DNA of 64,000 bases from JACQFV01 sp964593585 (GTDB lineage Bacteria > Zixibacteria > MSB-5A5 > WJJR01), in NCBI GenBank assembly GCA_964593585.1, contig CAZQIZ010000015.1, positions 5,791 to 69,790 on the forward strand. The letters are read 5' to 3'. Position numbers and translations under genes: made by a program. The notes under the pieces were generated by a model, which did not search any database, was not told the origin of the DNA, and was given only the letters and a program-made list of their open reading frames with translations. Positions within the stretch are counted from its first letter, which is position 1, and the number at the start of each line of letters is the position of its first letter. Below are positions 31,399 to 40,007 of this stretch, in pieces.

Positions 31399-34187
31399 TA
31401 CACGTCCATGGGCGTGAGGAACTGTCCCTCAACCAGCCGCCCCATGCGCCGGCGGGTGATGGTGGTGCCTTCGGGCCAGCCATCGCAGAGCGATTCGACC
31501 ATTTCGCGCGGCTTGACCGAGCGTCCTTCGCGCGAGACCAGCGTCAGGTACCAGTGCGTGGCGCCGTTGTCGCTGTCGAAGCGCCACTGGTCGACGAATT
31601 CGGCGGCGTTGATCCGCTTGCGACGATCCTTCATGACTCGTTCGATCATCCAGCCGCCGTTGGATAGACGATGCTCGAGGTCGGCGATCAGTTTATCCAG
31701 ACCGCCGGTGCGGGCGATGAGCGTCTTGGTCTCAAAGGAGACGGCGTACTCGAAGCGATCGGTCAACTTTTCAATCGACGGCGCGCCATCGGGCAGAGGC
31801 ACTACCGCGCGCACGACGAACCCTTCATGCAGGGTGGCGTTGAGGGCGGCCGCCAATTGTTCGGGAGTCCACGGCTCGGTCAGCTCGACGTCGAAGTACT
31901 CGTTCTCCCCGGCCACACCGACCGGCAGGGCCGGACCGAAGGCCAGTTTGGGATGCGGGTGGAATCCGCCGGAGAAGGCAATCGGCCACTTGGCGCGACG
32001 TCCGGCGCGATCAATCAGACGGCCGACTTCCAGATGCGACAGATAGCGCGACAGCCCGAGCTTGCCATAGCAGACTCGATAGCGGTACAGCGGGCCGGGG
32101 GTCGGCTCGAACGGCTGCGCGGCCGCCTCATAGTCGCGATCGCGGAGATTGGAATCGCTTTCCTGAAATTCGCCGACCTCGCGCGGCACCACCGTGGGCA
32201 GACGTTCGCGACCATAGCGGTCAAGCATCGCCTCTTTCTCGATCACGATCTGATCGGCGGACAGTCCCGCCTGTTCGCGTTCGATGGCGATGGCCTTCAG
32301 ATCGCAATCGACGCCGCAATCATAACAGACCAACTTGACCGTGCCATCCTTGTGCCGCGGCGGGTTGTGCCGCTTGGGCAAGTACGGCTTCTCGCAGGGA
32401 TGCAGGAAGCGCGAGGCCAGCCCGGCCTTCAGGTCTTTGAGCAGGAATTCCTTCGAAACGCGCGAGTCGATGTGGTCCCAGATCAATTCCGCTTCGGTCG
32501 GCAGCGCCGGAAGGAATTGGTTGGGGTCCAGCCCGGTCGCACGGAACGATTCATTCCAATGCTCTTCACGGAAGTAATCGCTCCACTCGTCGAAGCGGGC
32601 GCCGCGACGCCAGGCGGCTTCGATGATCTGTCCCAAGCGGCGGTCGCCGCGGGAGAAGACCGCCTCGAGGCGCGACAGACGCACCTCGTGTGTCTTCAAG
32701 TCGATGCCCTTGAACTTGCGCAGACGGTCCTGCAACAGGCGCTGTTTGCGCATCAAATTGGCGGGGTCATCGAAGGGCACACATTGGAACGTCGAGTGGG
32801 CCTTCGGCACCAGCGAGGAGACCGAAACGACCACGGTGATCCCGCGCGGGCCGACCCGTTTGCCAATCTGGTGGACCCGGATGGCGGTCTCGGCGATGCC
32901 GATGACATCCTCGTCGGTCTCGGTGGGCAGGCCGATCATGAAGTAGAGTTTCAGCCGGGTCCAGCCGTTGGAAAAGGCGATCTCGGCGGCGGTGTCGATG
33001 TTGGCGTCGGTGACGCCCTTGTTGATGACATCGCGCATGCGCTGGGTGCCGGCTTCGGGCGCGATGGTGAAGCCGGTCTTGCGCACCTTGGCGATTTCGC
33101 GCGCGATTTCCTCGGTGACACCGTAAACGCGCAGCGACGAGACCGACATCGCCGAACGGCGGATCTGCAATTCCGCCATCACCGCCTTGGCCAGGGGCGT
33201 GATGCAGGAGTAGTCGGCGGTCGACAGCGCGGTCAGCGAGGCCTCCTCGAAACCGGTTCGGTCGATGCCGTTGACGATGGTATTGACGATCGACTCGGGG
33301 GAGCGCTCGCGCACCGGACGGTAGATGATTCCGGCCTGGCAGAAACGGCAACCCTCGGTGCAGCCGCGGGCGATCTCGACCGCGACGCGGTCGTGGACGA
33401 TGTCCCCCTGCGGCACGAGGATGTCGGCCGGGAAGGGATAGCGATTGACATCATCGACCAAGGCCTTGCGCACCGGAAACGGGGCGCCTTCGGTCGGGCA
33501 GACATGGACGAAGCCGGTGGCGTCATCGACGCGGGTGCGGTAGAGCGCCGGCGCGTAGAGGCCTGTAATCGCATTGGCGAGTTGCGCGATGCGCCCGGCG
33601 CGGGGGACACCCTGCGCCTTCAGTTCGGCGTTGCGCAGGAGGACATCGCGGAAGGCCTCCTCCCCATCGCCGATCAGAAAGATGTCGACGAAGTCGCTCA
33701 TCGGCTCCGGATTGAAGACCACCGGTCCTCCGGCCATCACGATCGGATCATCGTCGCCGCGCTCCCAACGGTGCAGCGGAATGCCGCCCAGCTCGAGCAT
33801 GGTCAGCACATTGGTGTGCGACATCTCCGATTGCAGCGAGAAGCCCACGATGTCGAAGCGCCAGAGCGGTGTGCGGGTCTCGACGGAAAACAGCGGCACA
33901 CCGTGGTCGCGCAGACGCGCCTCCATGTCCGGGAAGGGGCAGTAGGCGCGCTCGACATAGATGCGCGCATCATTGTTCAGGTGGGCATAGAGGATGCGCA
34001 GCCCCAGGTGCGACATCCCGATTTCGTACGAATCGGGAAACGCCAGACAGGCGCGCGCGGAGACCGCGGCCGGATCCTTCGTGACGCGGTGCAGTTCGCC
34101 GCCGATGTAGCGTCCCGGCTTCTGGACCGTGTCCAACAGGCGGGCCAACAGCCGATCATCGATGGTGATGTCCGGTCTCATCATCAT
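31398..34187 (-). CDS. Fused B12-binding-type radical SAM protein (TIGR03960) with C-terminal TIGR03936/DUF2344 domain
   Basis: 929 residues. The N-terminal part (1-620) is of the TIGR03960 family: KPGRYIGGELHRVTKD, FPDSYEIGMSHLGLRILYAHL, ETRTPLWRFDIVGFSLQSE and a radical-SAM motif CTEGCRFC near residue 280 within RGCTEGCRFCQAGIIYRPVR. A zinc-like CYDCGVDC lies near 625. From about 690 it carries the TIGR03936/DUF2344 domain (CYGKLGLSRYLSHLEVGRLI, FSGGFHPHPKLAFGPALPVG). In many bacteria these are two neighbouring genes; here they are one polypeptide. The biochemical role is not established; neighbours (mtaB, miaB, def) are translation-related. The start Met is followed by MMRPDITIDDRLLARLL; 34187 is the longest choice. 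Confidence 0.92.
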   Translation of the reverse strand: MMMRPDITIDDRLLARLLDTVQKPGRYIGGELHRVTKDPAAVSARACLAFPDSYEIGMSHLGLRILYAHLNNDARIYVERAYCPFPDMEARLRDHGVPLFSVETRTPLWRFDIVGFSLQSEMSHTNVLTMLELGGIPLHRWERGDDDPIVMAGGPVVFNPEPMSDFVDIFLIGDGEEAFRDVLLRNAELKAQGVPRAGRIAQLANAITGLYAPALYRTRVDDATGFVHVCPTEGAPFPVRKALVDDVNRYPFPADILVPQGDIVHDRVAVEIARGCTEGCRFCQAGIIYRPVRERSPESIVNTIVNGIDRTGFEEASLTALSTADYSCITPLAKAVMAELQIRRSAMSVSSLRVYGVTEEIAREIAKVRKTGFTIAPEAGTQRMRDVINKGVTDANIDTAAEIAFSNGWTRLKLYFMIGLPTETDEDVIGIAETAIRVHQIGKRVGPRGITVVVSVSSLVPKAHSTFQCVPFDDPANLMRKQRLLQDRLRKFKGIDLKTHEVRLSRLEAVFSRGDRRLGQIIEAAWRRGARFDEWSDYFREEHWNESFRATGLDPNQFLPALPTEAELIWDHIDSRVSKEFLLKDLKAGLASRFLHPCEKPYLPKRHNPPRHKDGTVKLVCYDCGVDCDLKAIAIEREQAGLSADQIVIEKEAMLDRYGRERLPTVVPREVGEFQESDSNLRDRDYEAAAQPFEPTPGPLYRYRVCYGKLGLSRYLSHLEVGRLIDRAGRRAKWPIAFSGGFHPHPKLAFGPALPVGVAGENEYFDVELTEPWTPEQLAAALNATLHEGFVVRAVVPLPDGAPSIEKLTDRFEYAVSFETKTLIARTGGLDKLIADLEHRLSNGGWMIERVMKDRRKRINAAEFVDQWRFDSDNGATHWYLTLVSREGRSVKPREMVESLCDGWPEGTTITRRRMGRLVEGQFLTPMDV

Positions 34188-34223
34188 CCCGCGGCAGACA
34201 CGCTTGCCTGCCTTCCTCCGGGT

Positions 34224-34763
34224 TTAGTCGAGTTGGCCGATGACGTAGCGTTCGTACTCCCGCAGATACGTCAGCGTCTTCAAATCGCGCATGCGGTCGA
34301 GAAAGACCACGCCGTTGAGGTGATCGACTTCATGCTGGTAGACCACCGCCGGAAATCCCTCGACCTCGCGGTCGATCGGCTTGCCGGCGCGGTCATGGCC
34401 GCGCAGACGGATCTTGCGGATGCGCGGGACCCGTCCGCGAAAATCGGGAATCGACAGACAGCCCTCGTAGTAGGCGATTTCCTCGTCGGTCAGAAAGGTG
34501 ATCTCGGGATTGAAAACGGCGCTGCGCTCCGCCAGGACCCGTCCCTCGTGCTCGGGATCGGGGATTTCCTCGGTCACCAGCAGACGGACCGACTGATGCA
34601 CCTGCGGGGCGGCCAGACCGACACCGACGTATTCGACCATGGTGTCGAACATGTCGTCGACCAACTGCTGCATTTCCGCGGACTTGATGCGGTCAATCGC
34701 GACCGGATCGGCGACCCGGCGCAGGATGGGATGACCCAGTTTGGCGACTTTGAGGATGGCCAT
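34224..34763 (-). CDS. def: Peptide deformylase
   Basis: 179 residues. Removes the formyl group from the N-terminal Met of new proteins. All three metal/active-site motifs are present: GVGLAAPQ (about 47-54), EGCLSIP with C102, and HEVDH with H144, E145 and H148. An N terminus of AILKVAKLGHPILRRVADPV is standard. The stop lies 36 bases upstream of the radical-SAM fusion start, so it probably leads the def-TIGR03960-mtaB operon on the minus strand. The 278 bases to nifJ on the other strand form a divergent promoter region in which I see only a TTGACA (34962-34967) without a good -10. Confidence 0.97.
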   Translation of the reverse strand: MAILKVAKLGHPILRRVADPVAIDRIKSAEMQQLVDDMFDTMVEYVGVGLAAPQVHQSVRLLVTEEIPDPEHEGRVLAERSAVFNPEITFLTDEEIAYYEGCLSIPDFRGRVPRIRKIRLRGHDRAGKPIDREVEGFPAVVYQHEVDHLNGVVFLDRMRDLKTLTYLREYERYVIGQLD

Positions 34764-35041
34764 GGCGTTGTCTGCTCGTTATGCCCGTAACCCTCCGGAA
34801 GTTAAGAAGTTCCGGGCCCGGAGTAAACCCCAATATCCGACTGTTTTGGGCATAACATTCTGACACGGACGGTGACGAAAAGTCAACCAAGCCAGTTTGA
34901 CGCACTCGCTTGTGGCACAATTCAATAAACGGACAAATCCCGCCTTGTTTGGGGGTGGTTTTTGACAGCGGGGCCCCAATTCGCGCCGTAGGTTGTGCGA
35001 GTGCGCGTCCGCATGTTACGAGACGCCAACAAGGGGCTTGC

Positions 35042-38000
35042 ATGAGTGTTGCACAACCAACTTCCAGCACCAAACCGCGGCCACGGATGACCCCGGAACC
35101 TCCGCCCCGCCGGCCGCAGGTCTACAAGACGATTGACGGCAACGAGGCGGCGGCCTACACCGCCTACCGTTTAAGCGAAGTGATTGCGATCTATCCGATC
35201 ACCCCGTCCTCGCCGATGGGCGAGCTGTCCGACGCGTGGTCCTCGGCGATCGAGCCGAACATCTGGGGCGCGATCCCCAGCGTGGTCGAGATGCAGAGCG
35301 AAGGGGGCGCGTCGGGGGCCGTCCACGGGGCGTTGGCCACCGGGGCGCTGACGACGACGTTTACCTCGTCGCAGGGTCTTTTGCTGATGATCCCGAACAT
35401 GTTCAAGATCGCCGGCGAGTTGACACCGACGGTGTTCCATGTGGCGGCGCGGGCGGTGGCGGCGCATGCCCTGTCGATTTTCGGCGACCATTCCGACGTG
35501 ATGGCGGCGCGCTCGACCGGGTTTGCGCTTTTGGCATCGGCCTCCGTGCAGGAGGCCCATGATTTCCCGCTGATCGCACAGGCGGCCACGCTCGAATCGC
35601 GGGTGCCGTTTGTCCACTTCTTTGACGGATTCCGCACCTCGCACGAAGTGCAGAAGATCGCGCTCCTCGACAAGGAGATCATGCGTGCCATGATCGACGA
35701 GGAGCTGGTGTTCGCGCATCGCCGTCGCGGCCTCTCCCCGGATCATCCGGTGCTGCGCGGGTCGGCGCAGAATCCCGATGTCTTCTTCCAGGCGCGCGAA
35801 ACGGTAAATCCGTTCTACGCGGCGGCGCCGGCCATCGTCCAGAAGCAGATGGACCGTTTCGCCGAGCTGACCGGGCGCCGCTACAATCTGTTCGACTACT
35901 TCGGCGCGCCCGACGCCGAGCGGGTGATCGTCATCATGGGCTCGGGCGCCGACACGGCGCGCGAGACGGTCGACGATCTGGTCGCGCGCGGCGAATCGGT
36001 CGGCGTGGTGGTTTGCCGCCTCTACCGGCCGTTCGACAACGCCGCGTTCCTGGCGGCGCTGCCGGCTTCGGCCAAGTCGATCTCGGTGCTGGACCGCACC
36101 AAAGAACCGGGCGCCACCGGCGAGCCGTTCTACTGCGATGTGGTCACCGCCATCCGCGAGAACGAGGAAGAACCCTCGCGCCGCCTGAGGCACACGCCCC
36201 GCATCCGCGGCGGCCGCTACGGGTTGTCGTCGAAGGAATTCACCCCGGCGATGGTCAAGGGCGTCTTCGACGATCTGAAGAAGGACCTGCCGAAAAACCA
36301 CTTCACCATCGGCATCAAGGACGATGTCTCGCTCACCAGCCTCGACTACGATCCGCTCTTCCGCACCACGCACAAGAACCGATTTGCGGCGGTGTTCTAT
36401 GGGTTGGGGTCCGACGGCACGGTGGGCGCCAACAAGAACTCGATTAAGATCATCGGCGAGGGCACGGACAATTACGCGCAGGGGTATTTCGTCTACGACT
36501 CGAAGAAGGCCGGATCGGTGACGGTCTCGCACCTGCGTTTCGGCCCGGACCCGATCCGTTCGGCCTACCTGGTCAACGAGGCGCAGTTTGTCGGTTGCCA
36601 TCAGTTTGTCTTCCTCGAGAAGTACCCGGTGCTGGAACTGGCGGCCCCGGGAGCGACCTTCCTGCTCAACAGCCACTATGGCCCCAACGAAGTCTGGGAT
36701 CATCTGCCGCGGACGATCCAGGAGGAGATGATCGCCAAGAAGTTGAAGTTCTGGGTGATCGACGGCTACTCGGTGGCCAAGGAAGCGGGGATGGGCGGGC
36801 GCATCAATTCGGTGATGCAGACCTGCTTTTTTGCGATTTCGGGCATCTTCCCGCGCGAGGAGGCGATCGCGCGCATCAAGGCAGCGATCCAGTCGACCTA
36901 CGGCGTCAAGGGCAAGGAAATCGTGGAGATGAACTGGCGGGCGGTCGACCAGACGCTGGCCAAGCTGTACGAGGTCAAGGTGCCCGACAAGGTGACCAGC
37001 CGGATCGAGTTGCCGCCGGTGGTGCCCGATCACGCGCCGGAGTTTGTGCGCAAGGTCACCGCGCCGATGATCGCCGGACGCGGCGACGATCTGCCCGTCT
37101 CGGCGATGCCGTGCGACGGGACCTTCCCGCTGGCCACCGCCAAGTGGGAGAAGCGCAACATCGCGCAGGAGATCCCGGTCTGGGACGGCGATATCTGCAT
37201 CGCCTGCGGCAAGTGCGCGATGGTCTGCCCGCATTCGGTGATTCGCATCAAGGTGTACGACCCGAAGTATCTGCAGAACGCGCCGCCGACCTTTAAGTCG
37301 ATCGACGCCAAGGACCGCGAGTGGGCGGGCATGAAGTACACGATCCAGGTCGCGCCCGAGGATTGCACCGGCTGCGGCGTGTGCGTCGACATCTGCCCGG
37401 CCAAGAACAAGTCGGAGACGCGCCTCAAAGCGCTGAACATGGCGCCGCAACCGCCGTTGCGCGAGCCGGAACGCGCCAACTGGGACTACTTCCTCACCAT
37501 TCCGGAGCTGGACCGCAAGCTGGTCAAGCAAAGCAGCGTGCGGCAGTCGCAAGTGCTGGAGCCGCTGTTTGAGTTCTCCGGAGCGTGCGCGGGCTGCGGC
37601 GAGACGCCGTATCTGCACCTGCTGACGCAGTTGTTCGGCGATCGTGCCATCATCGCCAACGCGACGGGGTGCTCGTCGATCTATGGCGGCAACCTGCCGA
37701 CGACGCCGTACACGGTTAACGCCGAAGGCCGGGGCCCGGCCTGGTCAAACTCGCTGTTTGAGGACAACGCCGAGTTCGGCATGGGCTTCCGACTGACCAT
37801 CGACCAGCAGCGGCAGGCCGCCTGCGATCTGCTGGAGGCGATGGAATCCACCCTGGGCGCCGAGTTGGTGAGCGCGCTGGTCACGGCCGAGCAGAAGGAC
37901 GAGGCCGACATCTTCGAGCAGCGCGAGCGGGTCGAAATCCTCAAACGCAAACTGGCGGAGATCGACACGCCGGAGGCGCGCCGTCTGCTGTCCCTGGCCG

Positions 38001-38689
38001 ACATGCTGGTGAAAAAGAGCGTCTGGATTGTCGGCGGCGACGGCTGGGCCTATGACATCGGCTACGGCGGCCTCGATCATGTGCTGGCTTCGGGACGCAA
38101 CGTCAACATCCTGGTGCTGGACACCGAGGTCTACTCGAACACCGGCGGGCAGATGTCGAAATCGACGCCGCGCGCGGCGGTGGCCAAGTTCGCCGCGGCC
38201 GGCAAGCCGGGACCGAAGAAGGACCTGGCGCTGATGGCCGCCACCTACGGCAACGTCTATGTCGCGCGGGTCGCCATGGGGGCCAAGGACGAGCACACGC
38301 TCAAGGCCTTCCTCGAGGCGGAATCCTACGACGGCCCCTCGATCATCATCGCCTACAGCCACTGCATCGCGCACGGCATCGACATGATGCGCGGCATGCA
38401 GAACCAGAAGGCGGCGGTGGCCTCGGGTCATTGGCCGCTGTTCCGCCATGATCCGCGCCGCGCCGAGCAGGGGCTCAATCCCTTCGTGCTCGACTCGGGG
38501 GCGCCGAAGATGAAGATCGAGGATTACCTGCGCATGGAGAACCGCTACCAGATGCTGACCAAGAGTCATCCGGAGCGCTCCAAGGAACTCTGGAAGAACG
38601 CCCAGAAGGACGTCAACGAGCGCTGGGAAAAGCATCAGCGCCTGGCATCCGGCGGCGACCACGAGCCGAAAACCGACGGGGGCGTGTAG
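35042..38689 (+). CDS. nifJ: Pyruvate:ferredoxin (flavodoxin) oxidoreductase
   Basis: 1215 residues from ATG 35042 with AAGGGG five bases before it; the frame is open upstream to 34910. A single-chain homodimeric-type PFOR that splits pyruvate and CoA to acetyl-CoA and CO2 while reducing ferredoxin. All domains are present: YKTIDGNEAAAYTAYRLSEV (domain I), two [4Fe-4S] ferredoxin motifs, CIACGKCAMVCP (about 719) and CTGCGVCVDICP (about 775), a proximal-cluster CAGCGETP (about 849), and the TPP region IVGGDGWAYDIGYGGLDHVL with LDTEVYSNTGGQMSKSTPR. A DHOD-like gene starts 2 bases after the stop. It indicates an anaerobic or facultative fermentative route. Confidence 0.98.
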   Translation: MSVAQPTSSTKPRPRMTPEPPPRRPQVYKTIDGNEAAAYTAYRLSEVIAIYPITPSSPMGELSDAWSSAIEPNIWGAIPSVVEMQSEGGASGAVHGALATGALTTTFTSSQGLLLMIPNMFKIAGELTPTVFHVAARAVAAHALSIFGDHSDVMAARSTGFALLASASVQEAHDFPLIAQAATLESRVPFVHFFDGFRTSHEVQKIALLDKEIMRAMIDEELVFAHRRRGLSPDHPVLRGSAQNPDVFFQARETVNPFYAAAPAIVQKQMDRFAELTGRRYNLFDYFGAPDAERVIVIMGSGADTARETVDDLVARGESVGVVVCRLYRPFDNAAFLAALPASAKSISVLDRTKEPGATGEPFYCDVVTAIRENEEEPSRRLRHTPRIRGGRYGLSSKEFTPAMVKGVFDDLKKDLPKNHFTIGIKDDVSLTSLDYDPLFRTTHKNRFAAVFYGLGSDGTVGANKNSIKIIGEGTDNYAQGYFVYDSKKAGSVTVSHLRFGPDPIRSAYLVNEAQFVGCHQFVFLEKYPVLELAAPGATFLLNSHYGPNEVWDHLPRTIQEEMIAKKLKFWVIDGYSVAKEAGMGGRINSVMQTCFFAISGIFPREEAIARIKAAIQSTYGVKGKEIVEMNWRAVDQTLAKLYEVKVPDKVTSRIELPPVVPDHAPEFVRKVTAPMIAGRGDDLPVSAMPCDGTFPLATAKWEKRNIAQEIPVWDGDICIACGKCAMVCPHSVIRIKVYDPKYLQNAPPTFKSIDAKDREWAGMKYTIQVAPEDCTGCGVCVDICPAKNKSETRLKALNMAPQPPLREPERANWDYFLTIPELDRKLVKQSSVRQSQVLEPLFEFSGACAGCGETPYLHLLTQLFGDRAIIANATGCSSIYGGNLPTTPYTVNAEGRGPAWSNSLFEDNAEFGMGFRLTIDQQRQAACDLLEAMESTLGAELVSALVTAEQKDEADIFEQRERVEILKRKLAEIDTPEARRLLSLADMLVKKSVWIVGGDGWAYDIGYGGLDHVLASGRNVNILVLDTEVYSNTGGQMSKSTPRAAVAKFAAAGKPGPKKDLALMAATYGNVYVARVAMGAKDEHTLKAFLEAESYDGPSIIIAYSHCIAHGIDMMRGMQNQKAAVASGHWPLFRHDPRRAEQGLNPFVLDSGAPKMKIEDYLRMENRYQMLTKSHPERSKELWKNAQKDVNERWEKHQRLASGGDHEPKTDGGV

Positions 38690-38691
38690 CG

Positions 38692-39690
38692 ATGGACCTG
38701 AGCACAACATACATGGGCATGACGCTGGCCAATCCGCTGGTGGCCTCGGCGTCGCCGCTGTCGGAAGAAATCGACAACATCAAGCGCCTCGAGGATGCCG
38801 GCGCCGCCGCGGTGGTGCTCTATTCGCTGTTTGAGGAACAACTCTCCCGCGAGCAGATGGCGCTCTATCACCACCTGTCGCAGGGCACCGAGAGTTTCGC
38901 CGAGGCGGTGACCTACTTTCCCGAGCCCCCCGAGTTTCACGTCGGACCGGAAAAGTACCTCGAGCACATCCGCCGGGCCAAGCAGGCGGTGAAGATTCCG
39001 GTGATCGCCAGTCTCAATGGCTGCACCAACGGCGGTTGGACCGAATTCGCGCGCCTGATGCAACAGGCCGGAGCCGACGCCATCGAACTGAACATCTACA
39101 CCTTGCCCACCGATCTGGAGCGCACCGGAGCCGAAGTGGAGCAGGACTGCCTCGACACGGTCCGGGCGGTCAAGTCGTCGGTGGGCATCCCGGTGGCGGT
39201 GAAGCTGTCGCCGTTCTACAGCTCGATGGCCAACATGGCGCGGCGGCTGGATGACGCCGGGGCCGACGGGCTGGTGCTGTTCAATCGCTTCTACCAGCCG
39301 GACATCGACCTGGAGACGCTCGACGTTCACCCGAATGTCCTGCTCAGCCAGCCGCAGGCGTTGCGTCTGCCGCTGCGCTGGATCGCGATCCTCCACGGCC
39401 GTGTGCGCGCCAGTCTGGCCGCGACCAGCGGCGTGCATAACGCCGGCGATTCGTTGAAACTGCTGATGGCCGGCGCCAACGCCACGATGATGTGCTCGGT
39501 CCTGCTGAAGCGCGGCATCGGACACTTGTCGCTGGTGCTCGAGGAAATGCGTCATTGGCTGAAGGAACACGAGTACTCCTCGGTACGTCAGTTGCAGGGG
39601 TCGATGAGCCACCTGCACACGCAGGACCCGTCGTCGTACGAGCGTGTGCAGTACATGCGCGCCCTGCACAGCGTGCCGGTGCCGGATTAG
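38692..39690 (+). CDS. Dihydroorotate dehydrogenase-like flavoprotein linked to nifJ
   Basis: 332 residues, TIM-barrel flavoprotein of the DHOD superfamily: STTYMGMTLANPLVASASPL at the N terminus, PVIASLNGCTNGGWTEFARL, GIPVAVKLSPFYSSM, and ADGLVLFNRFYQPDIDLE. In true DHODs the catalytic loop reads NxSCPN; here the same place reads ELNIYTLPTD, without the Cys or Ser base. It should therefore not be called pyrD. Start 2 bases after the nifJ stop implies an operon. The pairing of nifJ with this protein recurs in many anaerobes, but its reaction is not known. Confidence 0.9.
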   Translation: MDLSTTYMGMTLANPLVASASPLSEEIDNIKRLEDAGAAAVVLYSLFEEQLSREQMALYHHLSQGTESFAEAVTYFPEPPEFHVGPEKYLEHIRRAKQAVKIPVIASLNGCTNGGWTEFARLMQQAGADAIELNIYTLPTDLERTGAEVEQDCLDTVRAVKSSVGIPVAVKLSPFYSSMANMARRLDDAGADGLVLFNRFYQPDIDLETLDVHPNVLLSQPQALRLPLRWIAILHGRVRASLAATSGVHNAGDSLKLLMAGANATMMCSVLLKRGIGHLSLVLEEMRHWLKEHEYSSVRQLQGSMSHLHTQDPSSYERVQYMRALHSVPVPD

Positions 39691-39706
39691 GACGACCGAA
39701 GACCCA

Positions 39707-39751
39707 GGGCCCGTCGGGAGCGCCAACGCTTCGGACGGGCCCGATTTTTTT
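39707..39751 (+). terminator. Rho-independent terminator of the nifJ operon
   Basis: Stem GGGCCCGTC (39707-39715) with GACGGGCCC (39734-39742), then GATTTTTTT to 39751. It lies 16 bases after the stop of the DHOD-like gene. Confidence 0.9.
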
Positions 39752-39756
39752 ATGGC

Positions 39757-39786
39757 TTGACGGCCCGGTCAGGGATGGCGATTATA
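39757..39786 (+). promoter_or_regulatory. Probable sigma-70 promoter of tRNA-Glu
   Basis: TTGACG at 39757-39762 and ATTATA at 39781-39786 with an 18-base spacer, giving a start near 39793. It lies between the nifJ operon terminator and tRNA-Glu. Confidence 0.5.
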
Positions 39787-39825
39787 GGCGGCTGTGATTC
39801 GCCTCGAAAGGCGAGTCGTTGAGCC

Positions 39826-39900
<75 letters not shown>

Positions 39901-39925
39901 CTTTCCTTTTCAGGCCCGAAACGCA

Positions 39926-39965
39926 TCCGGCCCCGATTCGATGATGACATCGAACCGGGGCCGGA
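39926..39965. terminator. GC-rich hairpin after tRNA-Glu
   Basis: Ten-bp arms TCCGGCCCCG / CGGGGCCGGA with inner CGATG/CATCG pairing, between convergent tRNA-Glu and the kinase gene. No T-run on either side, so termination is less certain. Confidence 0.5.
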
Positions 39966-40007
39966 CTCTATTCGGGGTCGGTCCGGCCGTTGCCGCCCGA
40001 CGGCTGA

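Noticed and set aside
31671..34790. Open frame of 1039 codons on the plus strand opposite the radical-SAM fusion and def
   Set aside because: Covers two genes with clear motifs on the other strand and shows none itself.
35171..37618. Open frame of 815 codons opposite nifJ
   Set aside because: Shadow of a highly conserved gene; His/Arg-rich with no domain.
38692..39690. Naming the nifJ-linked flavoprotein pyrD
   Set aside because: The catalytic NxSCPN loop is replaced by NIYTLPTD, so orotate production is doubtful.
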